Shown here: positions 12,901-24,588 of the stretch, in pieces | Layout of the letters: each line of letters opens with the position of its first letter | Numbering within the stretch: the first letter of the stretch is position 1 | From: Entonaema liquescens | Taxonomy: Eukaryota > Ascomycota > Sordariomycetes > Xylariales > Xylariaceae | Reading direction: 5' to 3' | Length of the DNA: 64,000 nucleotides | NCBI GenBank assembly: GCA_902805475.1 | Contig: CADCSX010000009.1 | Location: 1,426,001-1,490,000 of the forward strand | The notes under the pieces: generated by a model | Told to the model about the DNA's origin: nothing | Database searches by the model: none | Seen by the model: the letters and a program-made list of their open reading frames with translations, nothing else | Program-made: the position numbers and the translations under genes

Positions 12901-15900
12901 ACTCCACGAAGTATTGGTGTGAGAGCCCCCTTGTTCGAAACTATCGCCTTAGAGCACATGGCCCCGTAGAGCTTCTAGGTTCACCTGGCCGGGATTGGAA
13001 CCCACTTGAACCACAATGGCGATGCTATGTTCAGACTTCCGATATGCCATGGCTTTTAGACCACAAATTGAACGGAAAAGCTGTTTATCCAGCGTCTGCC
13101 ATGGTTGTCATGACTATACAGGGGGTGCTCCAACTCACCAATTACCGTAAGGTGACTGGTTTTACATTGCGCAACGTTCGGTACGAGTCAGCTATTGCTG
13201 TTCCGTCCGAAACTACCGACTTAGAAACGAGATTGCAGCTGAAGCCATTCGAACTCACTTCCGTGACCTCAAACTCTTGGACTTTCTCGGTACAGTCGGT
13301 CAATGATAATCATTGGGTTGAAAATTGCTGTGGAGTACTTGAAGTTCATTATGAGTCGGAATTATGGACCGTAGAGAGCGGGCGAAGGTCTCGCTACTAC
13401 ATGAACTGTTTCGAAACAAGGGACGCAGGATGCAATCATCTTTTGAATTCATCAGAGGTGTACAACAACTTCGCCAAGCATGGGTTCCAGTATGGGCCAT
13501 CCTTTCAATGCATTACTGCAGTGAATCAAGACAGTACCGGTACTCTTACGGCAAGTTTAGGTCTCGGTAGTTCTTTCGATGCCTCTACTATTGGTGGGAC
13601 TCCCATCATTCACCCCGGAGTGCTTGATTCCTTTTTACACCTTGCTCTATTATCTCTTAGTGGAGGAGACCAAATCATGCCAACACAGGTCGTATCTCGC
13701 ATAAATAAGCTCTATATCTCAGCAGAAGGGTTATATCCGCCACATGGGACTGTTTTGGCTTCAGCAAAATTCGAGGGTGGAACGCCCAGGACCAAACTTT
13801 ATTCTGGATTTGCATTGTCAGATGACAAAAAGCATTTGAGATTGCTAGTCGATGGGCTTCAAACAACAGTTATCGCTTCCATGGAAAAGCCCAAAGACAT
13901 CATTGGCCAATTTTGGTATAATATTCAGACAGCCGTGGATCTCGACTCGTTATCAGGAAGGGAAATTCTGCGGCATTTAGACGTCAGTTGTGGCCCTGAC
14001 ATTTTGGGCCCAAGAGAGTTCTTTGGTGACCTAAGAAGTTATCTTTACCCCGTGATCAAACAGCTCTACAGCACGATAGAAGTAACAGGCATTGATCGTA
14101 CGAAACCATATCTTAGGAGATATGTTGACTGGATGGGTCTGCAACTACGAACGTCAATTGATATTCCATGTGCAGCGGATATCAAATTACTCCGCCTTCG
14201 GCTTGAGAGGCATGGGTCCCTTGGGAACTTCTTCCTCAGAGTGGCTGACAATGCCTTAGGCGTCCTGCAAGGAAAATCCGATATGTTACAATTGATGTTC
14301 GAGAATAACCTTGTGGATCAGTTCTATGAAGAATTATTAGCAAGCTCTCCATGCTATCAAAAGCTCCAGAGTTACCTAGAGGATCTTTCTTTCAAATACC
14401 CCAATTTGGATTTCCTAGAAATTGGCGCTGGTACTGGTTCTTTCACAGAGCATGTTCTCAAAGCGGTTTCTTCAGGCACAATTGGTGCTAAAGAAAGGTT
14501 CAATAGCTATTGCTATACAGACATCTCTCCCGCCTTTTTTGAGAAGGCACGAGAACGTTTTTCTGATCATGCTCATAAACTGAACTTTGCCGTTTTCGAC
14601 GCGGCGAAGGATCCTCTGAGCCAGGGGTTTGAGGGGCGGACATTTGATGTCATCTCAGCATCGAATGTTCTTCATGTAATGAAAGACCTTGATGGCGCGC
14701 TTCGAGGTTTAAGAAGCTTGTTGAAGCCAGGAGGCAAATTACTTCTGCACGAGTGTATACATCCGGAACGGATTGATGCCGGATTCATTTTTGGCTTGTT
14801 GCCAGGATGGTGGCCGGAGACGGACGAAAGTCGTCCACCTTTGAGTGAAGAATCATGGCATACTTTGATTCGTCATAATGGCTTCTCTGGTGCTGATTTT
14901 ATCCTTCGTGATTACGCCGATGAAGAATCCCACTTGATGAGCATCATTTGTGCAACTGCAATTGAATCTGGCGGGGCAGCTATTGCATTTCCAGATGTGG
15001 CTATTGCAATTGAGCACGATTCGGCAGTTCAAAGAGACATGGCGAGCGCCTTAGCTTCGAAACTTGCTGCTGATGGATATCGTGTGATTTACGTGGACTT
15101 ATCCGCCCCTTATGAAGACGTGTCGTCTCTTGAGGTGCTGATTACACTGTTCGACCTGGAAACGCCAATTCTCTCTCGCCTTAACGAAAGTAACTTCGAA
15201 TCAGTCAAACGTCTGTTATTGAGCGCTTCAAGAATATTATGGGTATCTAAAATGGGTGGGTTATCTGATGGTTCAAACCACGGAATGATAAATGGATTTG
15301 CACGAGTTTTCCGCACAGAAAATATCGATTGCAAGTTTGCCACCTTAGTCCTAGAGTCAGAACCTAGGACGTGGAGTGAAGATGGTGACAAAATTGCTTT
15401 CTGTTTGAAGGGCCTCGTTGAATCTAAAGGCCTCGAGCAACCAGAGGACTATACCGTACAAGACGGGCTTCTGAAAGTAAGCCGAATATACGAGGACATG
15501 GAGCTCAAGGCTCTGCTGTCACGGAACCATATAGAAGAGAGCCAGGTCGTAAAAACTATCAAAGACGCGAATCCCTTCAGAGTCACATTTCCGAACTCCT
15601 ACAATGTTCAGGCACTACGAATCACTGAAGCCGGCCCCACTCTTAAACCCCTTGATCTTAAAGAGATAGAAATCGAAGTTCGTGCAATTGGCCTCAATCC
15701 AGTCGATTTTTCTATCATGTCGGGCAAATCTGCCAATATCAACGTTGGCCGAGAATGCGCCGGCATCGTGACCAACGTCAACGCCGATTGCGATTTCACT
15801 GTAGGAGATCATGTATGCGCCTACAATGCTGATCTACTTTACTCGACCACTATAGTGAAACAAAATCAAGTTACTAAGATACCAGAGTCCATGTCATTTG

Positions 15901-17783
15901 AAGAAGCCTCGACGTTGCCGCAGGACTACTGCGTTGCGAACTATCTAGTACGAGAGGCTAGAATCCAAGAAGGCGACTTGGTTGTCGTATGGGGTGGTGA
16001 TACAAGACTTGGCAGAGCGACACTGGACGTGCTAAAGAAATATACCCTGAAACTATGCACGACTACATCTGCAGCAAATGACGAAGAATTCTTTTATGAT
16101 GTTCCAAGGCTTGCGGAAAGCTGCTTCGCAGAATCATTTAAATCATGCTTCTCGAAAGAAGCTAACGTTGTACTGGATTTCTTGGACACGAATTTGTTAC
16201 AACTCACCGAATGTGTCTCAAAATTCGGTCAGATATTGAGCATTAGCACAGGGTCGGACAACAGCCCCAGTCCAATGACTCGCTTTGAGCTACCAACTAC
16301 GATCAGTTTCCGAGTTGTAGACGTGATAGAAATACTGCAACACCAATCCGGCCAACTAGAGATGCCATTTTCAGAACTCGATGATGTATTTCTAACTAGC
16401 CCTTCCAAACTGAAGACTGTTGATCTCTCGTCCATCGAAAGTATCCCCTCCGCTATAAGATGCCTTGAGCGCGAAGAACGCATTGCCATTAAGTACGATG
16501 ATACAACTGAGATACATGTAGGTCTACATCTCATCCCAGCGAGTACCTACTTAAGGTATACTAACCGTCTGCAGATCTATCAGCCCCCTGCAACAAAAGA
16601 TTTATTCGACCCGTCTGCTACTTACGTGATAGCTGGTGGTTTGGGGGATCTGGGAAGGTGCATAGCAAATTGGATGGTGAATCGTGGCGTTCGAAACCTC
16701 ATCCTACTTTCACGTTCTGGTCCACGTAATGAGGTAGCCAGAAAAATGATTCAGGATTTCGAGGATTTGGGCGCTAGGGTTATTACTCCAGTGTGTAATG
16801 TTGCAGACCGTTCGTCACTTCAAAGCATCCTGGAACAACACCAAGACATGCCTGCAATCAAAGGATGTGTCCAAGCTACAGGTGTTCTCAAAGTAGGTTT
16901 AAAAACAAGACGGCATTTCAGATACTAAGCTAACATCAAAAAGGACATAATGTACAATAAAATGAGCCTTGAGGATTGGAATGCAGCAGTCAATCCCAAG
17001 GTACGTGGTTCCTGGAATCTACACGAGCTTCTTCCAAAGGGGATGGACTTCTTTATTCTAACGTCGTCCGTCATGGGCATCATGGGCCAAGCAACTCAGA
17101 TCAACTATGCTTCTGGAAACACGTATCAAGATGCATTGGCAAGGTATCGCCTTTCGATTGGTGAAAAGGCTATTTCTCTTGACCTGGGCATTCTTGCTAC
17201 TGGTGGAATGGTGTCCAAAAAGGAAGGGTCAACCAAAAGATTCGCTCCGGAGGGCGTCTTCACAATGATTACTGAACAGGAAATCTTAGACCTCTTTGAA
17301 TATTGTTGCGATCCTTGCCTCGACATAGCCCAAATTCCCCCACAGATAGTTTTGGGCATCATCAACCCATCTTTACAAGACAGGCAAAGTCGTAATTTTC
17401 CACCGGCATTCTCCCATCCTTTCTGGAACCAGACGCTGGTTGAAAGAAATGTTAACCAGAAATCAGAAACTACAGATATTGTCGACAGCGTGGCAAGCAA
17501 ACTATCCAACGCAGAATCCATTGCAGAGATAGGAGAAATCATGGCTGAAGCACTTGCCGACCAGATCTGTAGCCTGGTTCTAACCCCCAAAGCAAGAATC
17601 AACTTGGATGAGCCGCTGCATGTGGCTGGGGCTGACTCACTGAGTGCGGTGTACCTTCGCAACTGGATTATGAAGGAGTTTGGGGTGAATATTGCAGTTT
17701 TTGATATTTTAGGAGACATGTCTATTACCGCACTCGGGAATTATATCGCTAGTGAGTGGCAGAAAACTGTAATTGTGAGGTAG
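9997..17783 (+). CDS. Highly reducing type I polyketide synthase
   Basis: Iterative cytosolic synthase building a reduced, possibly C-methylated polyketide from malonyl-CoA. Four exons: 9997-11785, 11844-12003, 12053-16892 and 16944-17783, with introns of 58, 49 and 51 bp. The product is 2542 residues. The start is the first of two adjacent ATGs. Domains in order: KS (about 8-430) with catalytic C179 in DSACSSS, H314 in EAHGTGT and H354 in GHLEGASG; AT with S643 in GHSMG; DH with H987 and D1175 in HPGVLD; methyltransferase with LEIGAGTGS near 1438-1446; ER (about 1850-2090); KR with GGLGDLGR near 2177 and Y2318 in INYASGN; ACP with S2495 in GADSLSAV. There is no thioesterase, condensation or carnitine-acyltransferase domain after the ACP, so release must be in trans, probably by the neighbouring hydrolase. 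The ER has VVWGGDTRLGRA where active domains have a GGVG-type NADPH loop, so it may be inactive. The product is unknown. Confidence 0.93.
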
Positions 17784-17935
17784 ACTGAGAAATAGAAATG
17801 AAGCAGCTCATTATGGCAGTAGTAGAGGGTACAGATTCGCTCATTCAATATATTAGGGGCCTGATAGCTACCCAAAGTTTAACTGGGATCTATTTTAAGC
17901 CACTCATCTGTCCCCTGAATCATATCTGCGAGAAT

Positions 17936-18606
17936 CTATTTTCCCGCCAATTCTGAGTTTTCCGTTGCTAGAAGCATGCCTTGTTGTGTTCTTGGAGCAC
18001 CAACGTTGGCGATGTTAGACAGCATAGAAACGTAGATATAGCCGCTGACGATGTGCGCAACACCAGCGACCACATCTCGTCCCAGTATTTCCCTTGCCTG
18101 ATCAAAGACATCGTCGTCTAGTGGCTTATGTAGCTTTGTTAGGTTCAGTGCCAAATTATAAACGGCAGATTCTCTGTTGCTAAGGCCGTCAGGAGCTTGC
18201 CAGAGAACGCTTGCTGGACCTGTTCCTCGCTAAAGCCAGCGGAAGGACCGATTTCAGAATGAGCATAATGCAAATATGGAACATCGTAATCAGAGGCAAC
18301 AGCAAAAATGCAAAGTTCCTTTTCCTTAAACGTAAGGCGCTGTTGGCGCATGATCTTAGAAGCGAGGGCGAGCCATGGCCCAGCAATGTCTTCCGTGTAA
18401 CTGTAAAGATTTATTAGAAAGCAAGCTTAAATCCATAGTGAATGGACGACATACAACAGTGTGGAATATGGTCCGTAAAAAGTTCCTTCGTCGCTTTTCT
18501 GGACGAGATGGCTTGGGAATCGAGAGAAAAGATCCGAAATACCAGTGTGAGCGCTCATCTGGGCATCACTAAGTTCATTTTCTGGCACAGGGGGAAAGCG
18601 ACTCAT
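17936..18606 (-). CDS. Carboxymuconolactone decarboxylase-like protein, frameshifted
   Basis: Alkylhydroperoxidase/carboxymuconolactone decarboxylase (CMD)-like fold protein, a small all-helical family often found in fungal metabolite clusters, usually with unproven chemistry. Exon 1 is 18455-18606 and starts with MSRFPPVPENELSDAQMSA. Exon 2 is 17936-18400, after a 54-bp intron with a GTATGT donor. Inside exon 2 the frame changes at about 18194-18202, between QVQQAFSGK and the in-family continuation DGLSNRESAVYNLA. One base is missing; restoring it gives 206 codons, about 205 residues. After the shift the protein continues well, with HIVSGYIYVSMLSNIAN near the C-terminus. Both halves match the family, so the break is either a recent mutation or an assembly indel. 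The gene sits tail-to-tail with the PKS, 152 bp away, and head-to-head with the monooxygenase. Confidence 0.75.
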
Positions 18607-19089
18607 GATTGTTTTGAGGTATATAGGCGCGTCTAAGTAGGGTTACGTTCTCAAAAGGACATAAATGACGGGGTGAGAATGTCAGGATAGGTCTATTATA
18701 GCCACTGTCTTCAACTGGGCTGACGAACGATGTAGCCTGCATTACTTTTTTACCTAACCCCTCCCCCCCCTAATACACACACCCCTCCTCCTGTTCCAAC
18801 TGAGGCTTAATACAGGTAGGATGCAAAACATCTCGGCTCACATGCATTAGGTATTGTGCAACACGATCCTCAACGCCATCGGCCACTGCCCGCCCCTTTC
18901 CCCGATTACCATCTTGGTTTGATACAAGCGGTCTTATGGACGGCCCCCAACCTCGGCACTTTAATAAAATAACCATAAGACCAGCCCCTTTTGTTCGCTC
19001 GTCCTATCTCTGTAATTATATAACCGTCTCTCAAAGGTATCACTACGTTTTAAAAAGAAACATTCACCTACAACGTGAAGAAATACCAG
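18607..19089. promoter_or_regulatory. Divergent promoter, CMD-like and monooxygenase
   Basis: 483 bp between two divergent start codons. It contains a C-rich tract (about 18757-18790) and no recognisable gene. Shared control of the two flanking genes is likely from the arrangement only. Confidence 0.5.
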
Positions 19090-20564
19090 ATGGAGAAAGA
19101 TCGTTCTCCACCAAAGAATGTCATTATCGTAAGCTACATCTAGTCCTTCTAGTTTTACACCTATTTATATTCATAATCTTGGATAGATTGGCGGGTCCCT
19201 GTCCGGACTCATGCACGGCATAATGCTCCACCGTCTCGGAAGCACAGTCCGCATCTTGGAGCAATCACTTACCCATACACCAGCCTCTCATATGGCAGGA
19301 GTATGCCTAGGTGTCGATGTGCAGCATCTTCTCAAGCGCTTCGATCTCATTTCAGAGCCATCTTTAGGTATCTCGGCTGTCCAATTGCAGTCGCTCAATG
19401 AGCAGAATAAGATCCGTCCTTTTCTGCGTGTAAATCGCATTATGTCCTCATGGGATGCTCTTTATTTCCGGCTAAGGGCAAATTTCGACATGCGAGCGAG
19501 CGAATACGTTCCGTGCCCCCCGAAATTAGATCCAGTCACTGTTGAAGGTGCGAACAGCGTTAAAGCACGAGCAATGTATGAAATTGGGAAACAAGTCATT
19601 GGTATAGAGCAGTTAAAGACGGGCCAAATCTTGGTTCGTTATAAGGATCATGCGGATGGCGGCAAGGATGCACAAGCACTAGCAGACCTAGTGCTTGGTG
19701 CTGATGGGCCAAACTCAATAGTTCGCAAGATCTTTCTACAGCCAGGCCAAACAGAACGGAAATACACGGGATACGTGGCGTGGCGCGGCGTCGTTCAGGA
19801 GGACCAAGTAAGTGAGGAGGCGCGAGAAGTCTTTCGAGCAAACATCACATATTCGATGTTAAAGGGTGACGGCGGGCACGCAATAGTGTAAGGTGTAAAT
19901 CGTTATCTCGTCAAAGCTTATACCTAAGTCTTACACTTACTGACACCACTATGTACCGTCCAGTTACTATATACCAGGAGAAGGTGGTTCCATCGAGCCT
20001 GGCAAGCGTCTCTTAAACTTCTGCTGGTATAGCAATGTTCCGCCTGGCTCCCTAGACACGATCATGACTGATATCAATGGTAAACGACACCGTACCACAC
20101 TACCACCCGGACAAGTCCGCCCTGAAGTCTGGGAGACCCAGAGAGCCATGGCCGGGGTACTATTCACTCGTTCCTACCTCGAAGTCATCGAAAAAATAGG
20201 GCTACCGTTTCTGCATCTCGTTACAGATTACTGTTCTCCACGTGCCTCCTTTGCGGGAGGCAAAGTCCTACTAGTTGGCGATGCGGTTACCCTGTTGCGA
20301 CCACATATTGCTTATTCTACGAACCAAGCTGCATATCATGCTCTCCTGACGGAAGAATTGGTTACTGGAAAGTTGACCCCAAAGGAATGGGAGTACAAGG
20401 TCACGACAGCTGCATACCTACAGTGGAGGCGAAGTATGTGGTTTGGGGAGTACTTCCAGCAACCACTTTATCGTTCTATCACTACCGCCATTCTCTTCTG
20501 GGCTACCTCCGCGTTAGCCAAACTGAGAATTTGGATGGGGTGGTTGCCGCCGCAAGCCATTTAA
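19090..20564 (+). CDS. FAD-dependent monooxygenase
   Basis: Flavoprotein aromatic-hydroxylase type (PF01494-like) that would hydroxylate or epoxidise a cluster intermediate using NAD(P)H and oxygen. Exons: 19090-19128, 19187-19887 and 19964-20564. Introns are 58 bp (GTAAGC donor) and 76 bp (GTAAGG donor). The total is 447 codons, giving 446 residues. The ADP-binding motif GGSLSG is assembled across the first intron, which fixes the short 13-codon first exon. The DG motif is VLGADGPNSIVRK. The second FAD motif is VLLVGDAVTLLRPH, followed by the expected helix (STNQAAYHALL). No signal peptide is visible. A C-terminal hydrophobic stretch (ITTAILFWATSALAKL) could touch a membrane. It converges with the downstream SDR, leaving 245 bp between their stop codons. 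The substrate is unknown. Confidence 0.88.
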
Positions 20565-20809
20565 ACTTCTTAGCAAGATGGAGGATATTTTTCTATTGTT
20601 GTCTCTATGTTTAATAATCATTCCAGGGGAAATGGGTAACTATAAGAAGAGTAAGAAGAGTAGTGAAAAAGTCGAAGACATCGTGTTCAACATAACTGCT
20701 TCAACCACGTAAATAGGAAGAGACATTCTCAGATGCCCGGATAATTGAGCATGCCATCGTTCTCTTTTCTTTCCTATTTTCCCTTAACTACCTCTCCTAC
20801 TTGGACCGT

Positions 20810-21815
20810 CTAAGTCAGGGTATAACCACCGTCAATTATCAAATCCGCACCTAGAAACAATCGTTAAGAATTTTACGTAGATAAGCACAAGTTAGTACGA
20901 ACCTGTTACATAGCTGCTAGCATTGCTAGCTAAGAAGACGTATGCGCCTTTGAGTTCGGATGGCTTGCAAAATCTACGACCGGGGACCATCTGGAGCCAC
21001 TGGCTTCTCCATTCCTGAGGATGGAGGTCGAGCACTACAGACCCGTCAGGCATAAACGCAGCTATTAGTATAAATGAACGTTGACTTACTTTCTGTTTCG
21101 ATGAAACCCTATTATAAAATATCGTCAATATTAATTTTGCTTGAGGTTCGGATGTGCCTATGAGATGACGTACCGGAGAAACATTGTTAACCCTTGCGAA
21201 ATCTACCCACTCCACAGCTAACGACTTTCCGAGATGCACAAGGGCGGCTTTACTCGAGTTATAGGCGGCTTGCTTTTGAGGAACGTTGACAAGTGTCGCC
21301 GACACCGACGTTGTAAATATGATAGATCCTCGGTGAGGTTGTCCGTCCGCCTTGAATTGCTTCTCAAACACGCGCGCGGCGGCTTGCGCTGCCCAAAATG
21401 CGCCGTTGACGTTTACGTCGAACAGGTCGCGGAATTTATCCTCAGGGTAATCCAAAGCTGGGATGTCTGCGGTGACGCCTGCATTCGCAACTAGAATATC
21501 TAGTCGGCCACCGCCGACCTCCTCAGCGACTTGATTCACAACCGCTTCAATTTCAGCCTGTGAACGCACATTGCACTTATATGCTTTCACGAGTCGGCCG
21601 TCGTTAGCCGAAGATATTTGCGCAGCTATCTCATCCGCTTCTTTTGGTGGTGTGCTGGAGTAAGTTATCGCCACCTTTGCGCCGGCTTCGCAAAGTCCCC
21701 GTGCAACATCGAGCCCGATTCCACGGCAGCCTCCGGTAACTAGCGCAATCTTTCCGGTAAGGTCAAAGTGCGACAGCACCGGAGCGTCTGGGTTAGGATG
21801 AGGTGCGAGAACCAT
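20810..21815 (-). CDS. Short-chain dehydrogenase/reductase, second in cluster
   Basis: Classical SDR related to fungal sorbose/arabinitol-type reductases. Exons on the minus strand: 21174-21815, 21090-21108, 21035-side exon 20903-21034, and 20810-20850, with introns of 65, 55 and 52 bp. The total is 278 codons (277 residues). The 19-base micro-exon is required: it supplies the canonical SPGFIETE segment, and the next exon continues MLDLHPQEW. The last exon supplies the C-terminal LIIDGGYTLT after ASSYVTG. Motifs: TGGCRGIG for NADP(H), NAGV, and catalytic Ser of FTTSVSA followed by YNSSK. All catalytic residues are present. It bounds the cluster on the right. The substrate is unknown, and reduction of a ketone is only a guess. 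Confidence 0.87.
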
Positions 21816-23175
21816 ATTGAGCGCGGATGAATATTCACAATAAATTCTGGGATATATGAAGCTCGATATGCTACCCGGCTACGTTCGAGATTAAATCCAA
21901 ATCCATTCAGAGTTCTGAAGACCGGCATCCCCTTTAAGGGGGGTAGGGCCGAATGTGGCTTGGATTATAAGTCCTCGGCTTGCATTCGTGCGGAGATTCG
22001 AACTACATCGTACCGAATATCAGACTAATAAACAAGCTACTTGATCCCCTCCAATCAAACGACTTACATGTAAAGGCGGCTATAAGGTTGAGTGGGCCTT
22101 GGAAACCCTCTTTGATATTTATCCTCACTAGGATGGCACTTAGGTATTTAAGCAAACCATACACAAAGCTAAAAATAAGACTAGTTACAAAGAGGTAATA
22201 AACAACAGACTTTAACCATAGGAACTTCCAACATGAAATAGCCGACGAAAATATCTGGATGGGCACCTGCCTATCTAGGTAGTATCTACCTCCTAGGTAC
22301 CTGTAAGGGGACGACAGAACCTCAATGGTCCTATAATATTATAGCCGGAGAATTATTGCGTGGAATGCTATGTGTGTGTGTGTGTTTGTGTGTATACCCT
22401 ATAATATAAAATAATCTCTAGGTTTTGTCTTATTAATCATTCGTGATCTTGCTAACCGTATTAAAACGAGGTATATTTATAGTCAAATACTTCATTGCTA
22501 GATTGTCTAGGTCTATGTACTTTGAAATGACGAAGTCTATAAGAGGAAGAAACAATACTGTTGTGTAACATACCTAAGGTATAGCGGTCTTCACTTTTGC
22601 ATTTCTATACAGGCAAGAAGATAACTTTACTAAATAGTATTACTGCAATCTTTACTATAACCAGCACGTGAACAAAAAAAAAAGTAATATCGAGCGTAAA
22701 TTGGGAAGACAGCTACGAATATATAATGGTATCATTTAATACCTACCTGCCTCTCAAATCTCGTTCCTCGTATACGTACCTTTCCACCCGACACATGTCT
22801 TCATGAAGGTCTTGACTTAGGTACCTAGGTACCTATATAGTTCAATGGCTACGCCTCGAAGACTGTCATTGAATAGAGCAAACTACTTCAAAACTGGTTC
22901 TTCGATTTGATAAGACTGGTCATTCAGTTGCTGTATAGTATGAGCAGTAATCAGGGAACACCGGTCGCTGTCAGGAATAGGTATATCACTATAATATAGC
23001 ACTTCAGTTGTGTTGGGTTCCATTGTTCCGGGTATCTTCACAATGACCTGACTTATAGAACTGGTAACTCTTAGAGATAAACGTACTTATGTACAGTTTT
23101 ATCTCAGGGGCAAAAGAGGTATGCAACCAATTCAACAAAGACACCAAAACGTCATATTTCTCTAGACATGGCTTT
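21816..23175. other. Intergenic region right of the cluster
   Basis: About 1.36 kb without a credible gene. It contains the promoter of the second SDR, several AGGTACCT-type palindromes (22264-22310; the 18-bp TAGGTACCTAGGTACCTA at 22818-22835) and a TG microsatellite. Short opposing frames at about 21980-22266 are not supported. Confidence 0.5.
22371..22393 (+). repeat. TG dinucleotide microsatellite
   Basis: A (TG)n run of about 23 bp with one interruption (gtttgtg). Confidence 0.85.
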
Positions 23176-23229
23176 AGAGTGATGCTATTTACAGATTACC
23201 ATGCCAGCCCTTCCACGTAGATTACCCCA
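23176..23229 (+). repeat. Left terminal inverted repeat
   Basis: Starts agagtgatgctatttacag and ends in gattacccca. It matches the reverse complement of 24049-24102 with one mismatch. Confidence 0.88.
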
Positions 23230-24048
23230 CTAAAGCAGCTGTACGCAGGTGACTCAAAAATTACTGTATTTTAACATCTTGACTCAATTATCATACAATC
23301 AATTGTTTCTTACTTATATTAGGAGACAATTTCAAATAATTAGTATATTTATACTCTACTCCTCGAGGCGCATCGATTGATACTACTTTTACTTAAGTAC
23401 GGCTATATTTCTTACGAAATCAATCTACAAGTAAAGAAAATCAATCTGCGAATAGCCTCAACCAATCTACAAATAAGGTAATTTAAGTAGTAATATCTTA
23501 ATGACTTATATTGCTTAAGTCCTTATAAGATGGGTAATTTAAAGATATAATTTTCGTAAAATAATACCGTGGTTTAAGGGAGATATTATTGAGTGTTTGA
23601 AAACCAATTTACAAATAAGAAAAATTAATCTGCAAATAGCTGCGCTTTAGCTGAGGAGGATGATATTCGCAGTCAAATAACTCACGATAATAACGCTTCT
23701 AATATAGAATAAATACATCTATGTAATCGCCGTAACGAGGCGCGTCTAGCGATATAAATATCTTCAAAATCAATTGTGTTTTAAGCAAAATACGGTTAAG
23801 TGTTGATGCTTATAAGTAACCCCTTTTGAACACTCAATTAAATACTTAGTAATACGCTTAATAGACTTGAATTTTTTAGGTTCCTAACCCTGCTACGACG
23901 ATACAATCGGCTACAAAAGGCCTAGGTAAGTAAATTTGACCTGTAAATAGACCTTAAATTCAAGTCTCCTGGGGGTCTGAATAGTGGCATGTCATTTTAC
24001 TAGTAATTACTAGTCAATTTAGCGTGTCAGTCACTTACAGCCGTTCGG

Positions 24049-24102
24049 TGGGGTAATCTACGTGGAAGGGCTGGCAAGGTAATCTGTAAATAGCATCACT
24101 CT
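24049..24102 (-). repeat. Right terminal inverted repeat
   Basis: Inverted partner of 23176-23229, with one mismatch over 54 bp. Confidence 0.88.
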
Positions 24103-24588
24103 TTTGCATTGTGTCCAACGTTGTGAGAACACGGCTTTCAATGTGCCTCATCGTGGCAAGGGATCACAGGTACCTATTTTACAAATTCCGGCCGGTTTGA
24201 TGTTCGCTTATACGTCACGTCCGTCTCAGACTTCTGAGCGCCGCACGGTCTTCGAACGGGTAAGGTTCTAGACGCTATTCTAGGATCGGGATCCTTGCAT
24301 TGGGTTTCTGAACGTCACTCAATCCATTCTGTTATCACCTTTATTTTATTTTATTTTTTTTTTTTTTTATACACGTAGTCATAGGTGTATATCGAAAGTA
24401 AAATCAAATAAAAGACAGTAAATATTACAGGAGAGGGTCTATACTAAGATAACGACTAGACTAAGTTTTACTTTTTAGGTGAGATATATATGGTTCGTAT
24501 AGTTAATGCGTGATGATAGGCGGAACAGCTCTAGTACCGAACTCCAGGACCAACAATTTAGATTTCCCTCCCATTATGCCATGTAGTA
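24103..24588. other. Intergenic, 3' flank of membrane-protein gene
   Basis: No gene seen. A T-rich run (about 24341-24368) lies within the likely 3' region of the minus-strand membrane-protein gene. Confidence 0.45.

Larger units (their letters stand above)
23176..24102. mobile_element. Decayed DNA element with 54-bp terminal inverted repeats
   Basis: The ends 23176-23229 and 24049-24102 are inverted copies of each other with only one mismatch over 54 bp. Weaker inverted similarity continues inward for about 25 bp. The element is 927 bp, AT-rich inside, and has no open frame long enough for a transposase, so it is a non-autonomous or decayed class II element. Internal near-repeats occur at 23420-23440, 23461-23478 and 23600-23640 (variants of aatctacaaataa and aatctgcaaata). 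An inner inverted pair lies at about 23585-23603 and 23823-23840. The target-site duplication is unclear: TTTA on the left against TTTT on the right. The superfamily is not recognised. Confidence 0.8.

Noticed and set aside
17126..17719. Long minus-strand frame of 197 codons
   Set aside because: It lies entirely within the last PKS exon, antisense to well-conserved KR and ACP sequence, so it is a shadow frame.
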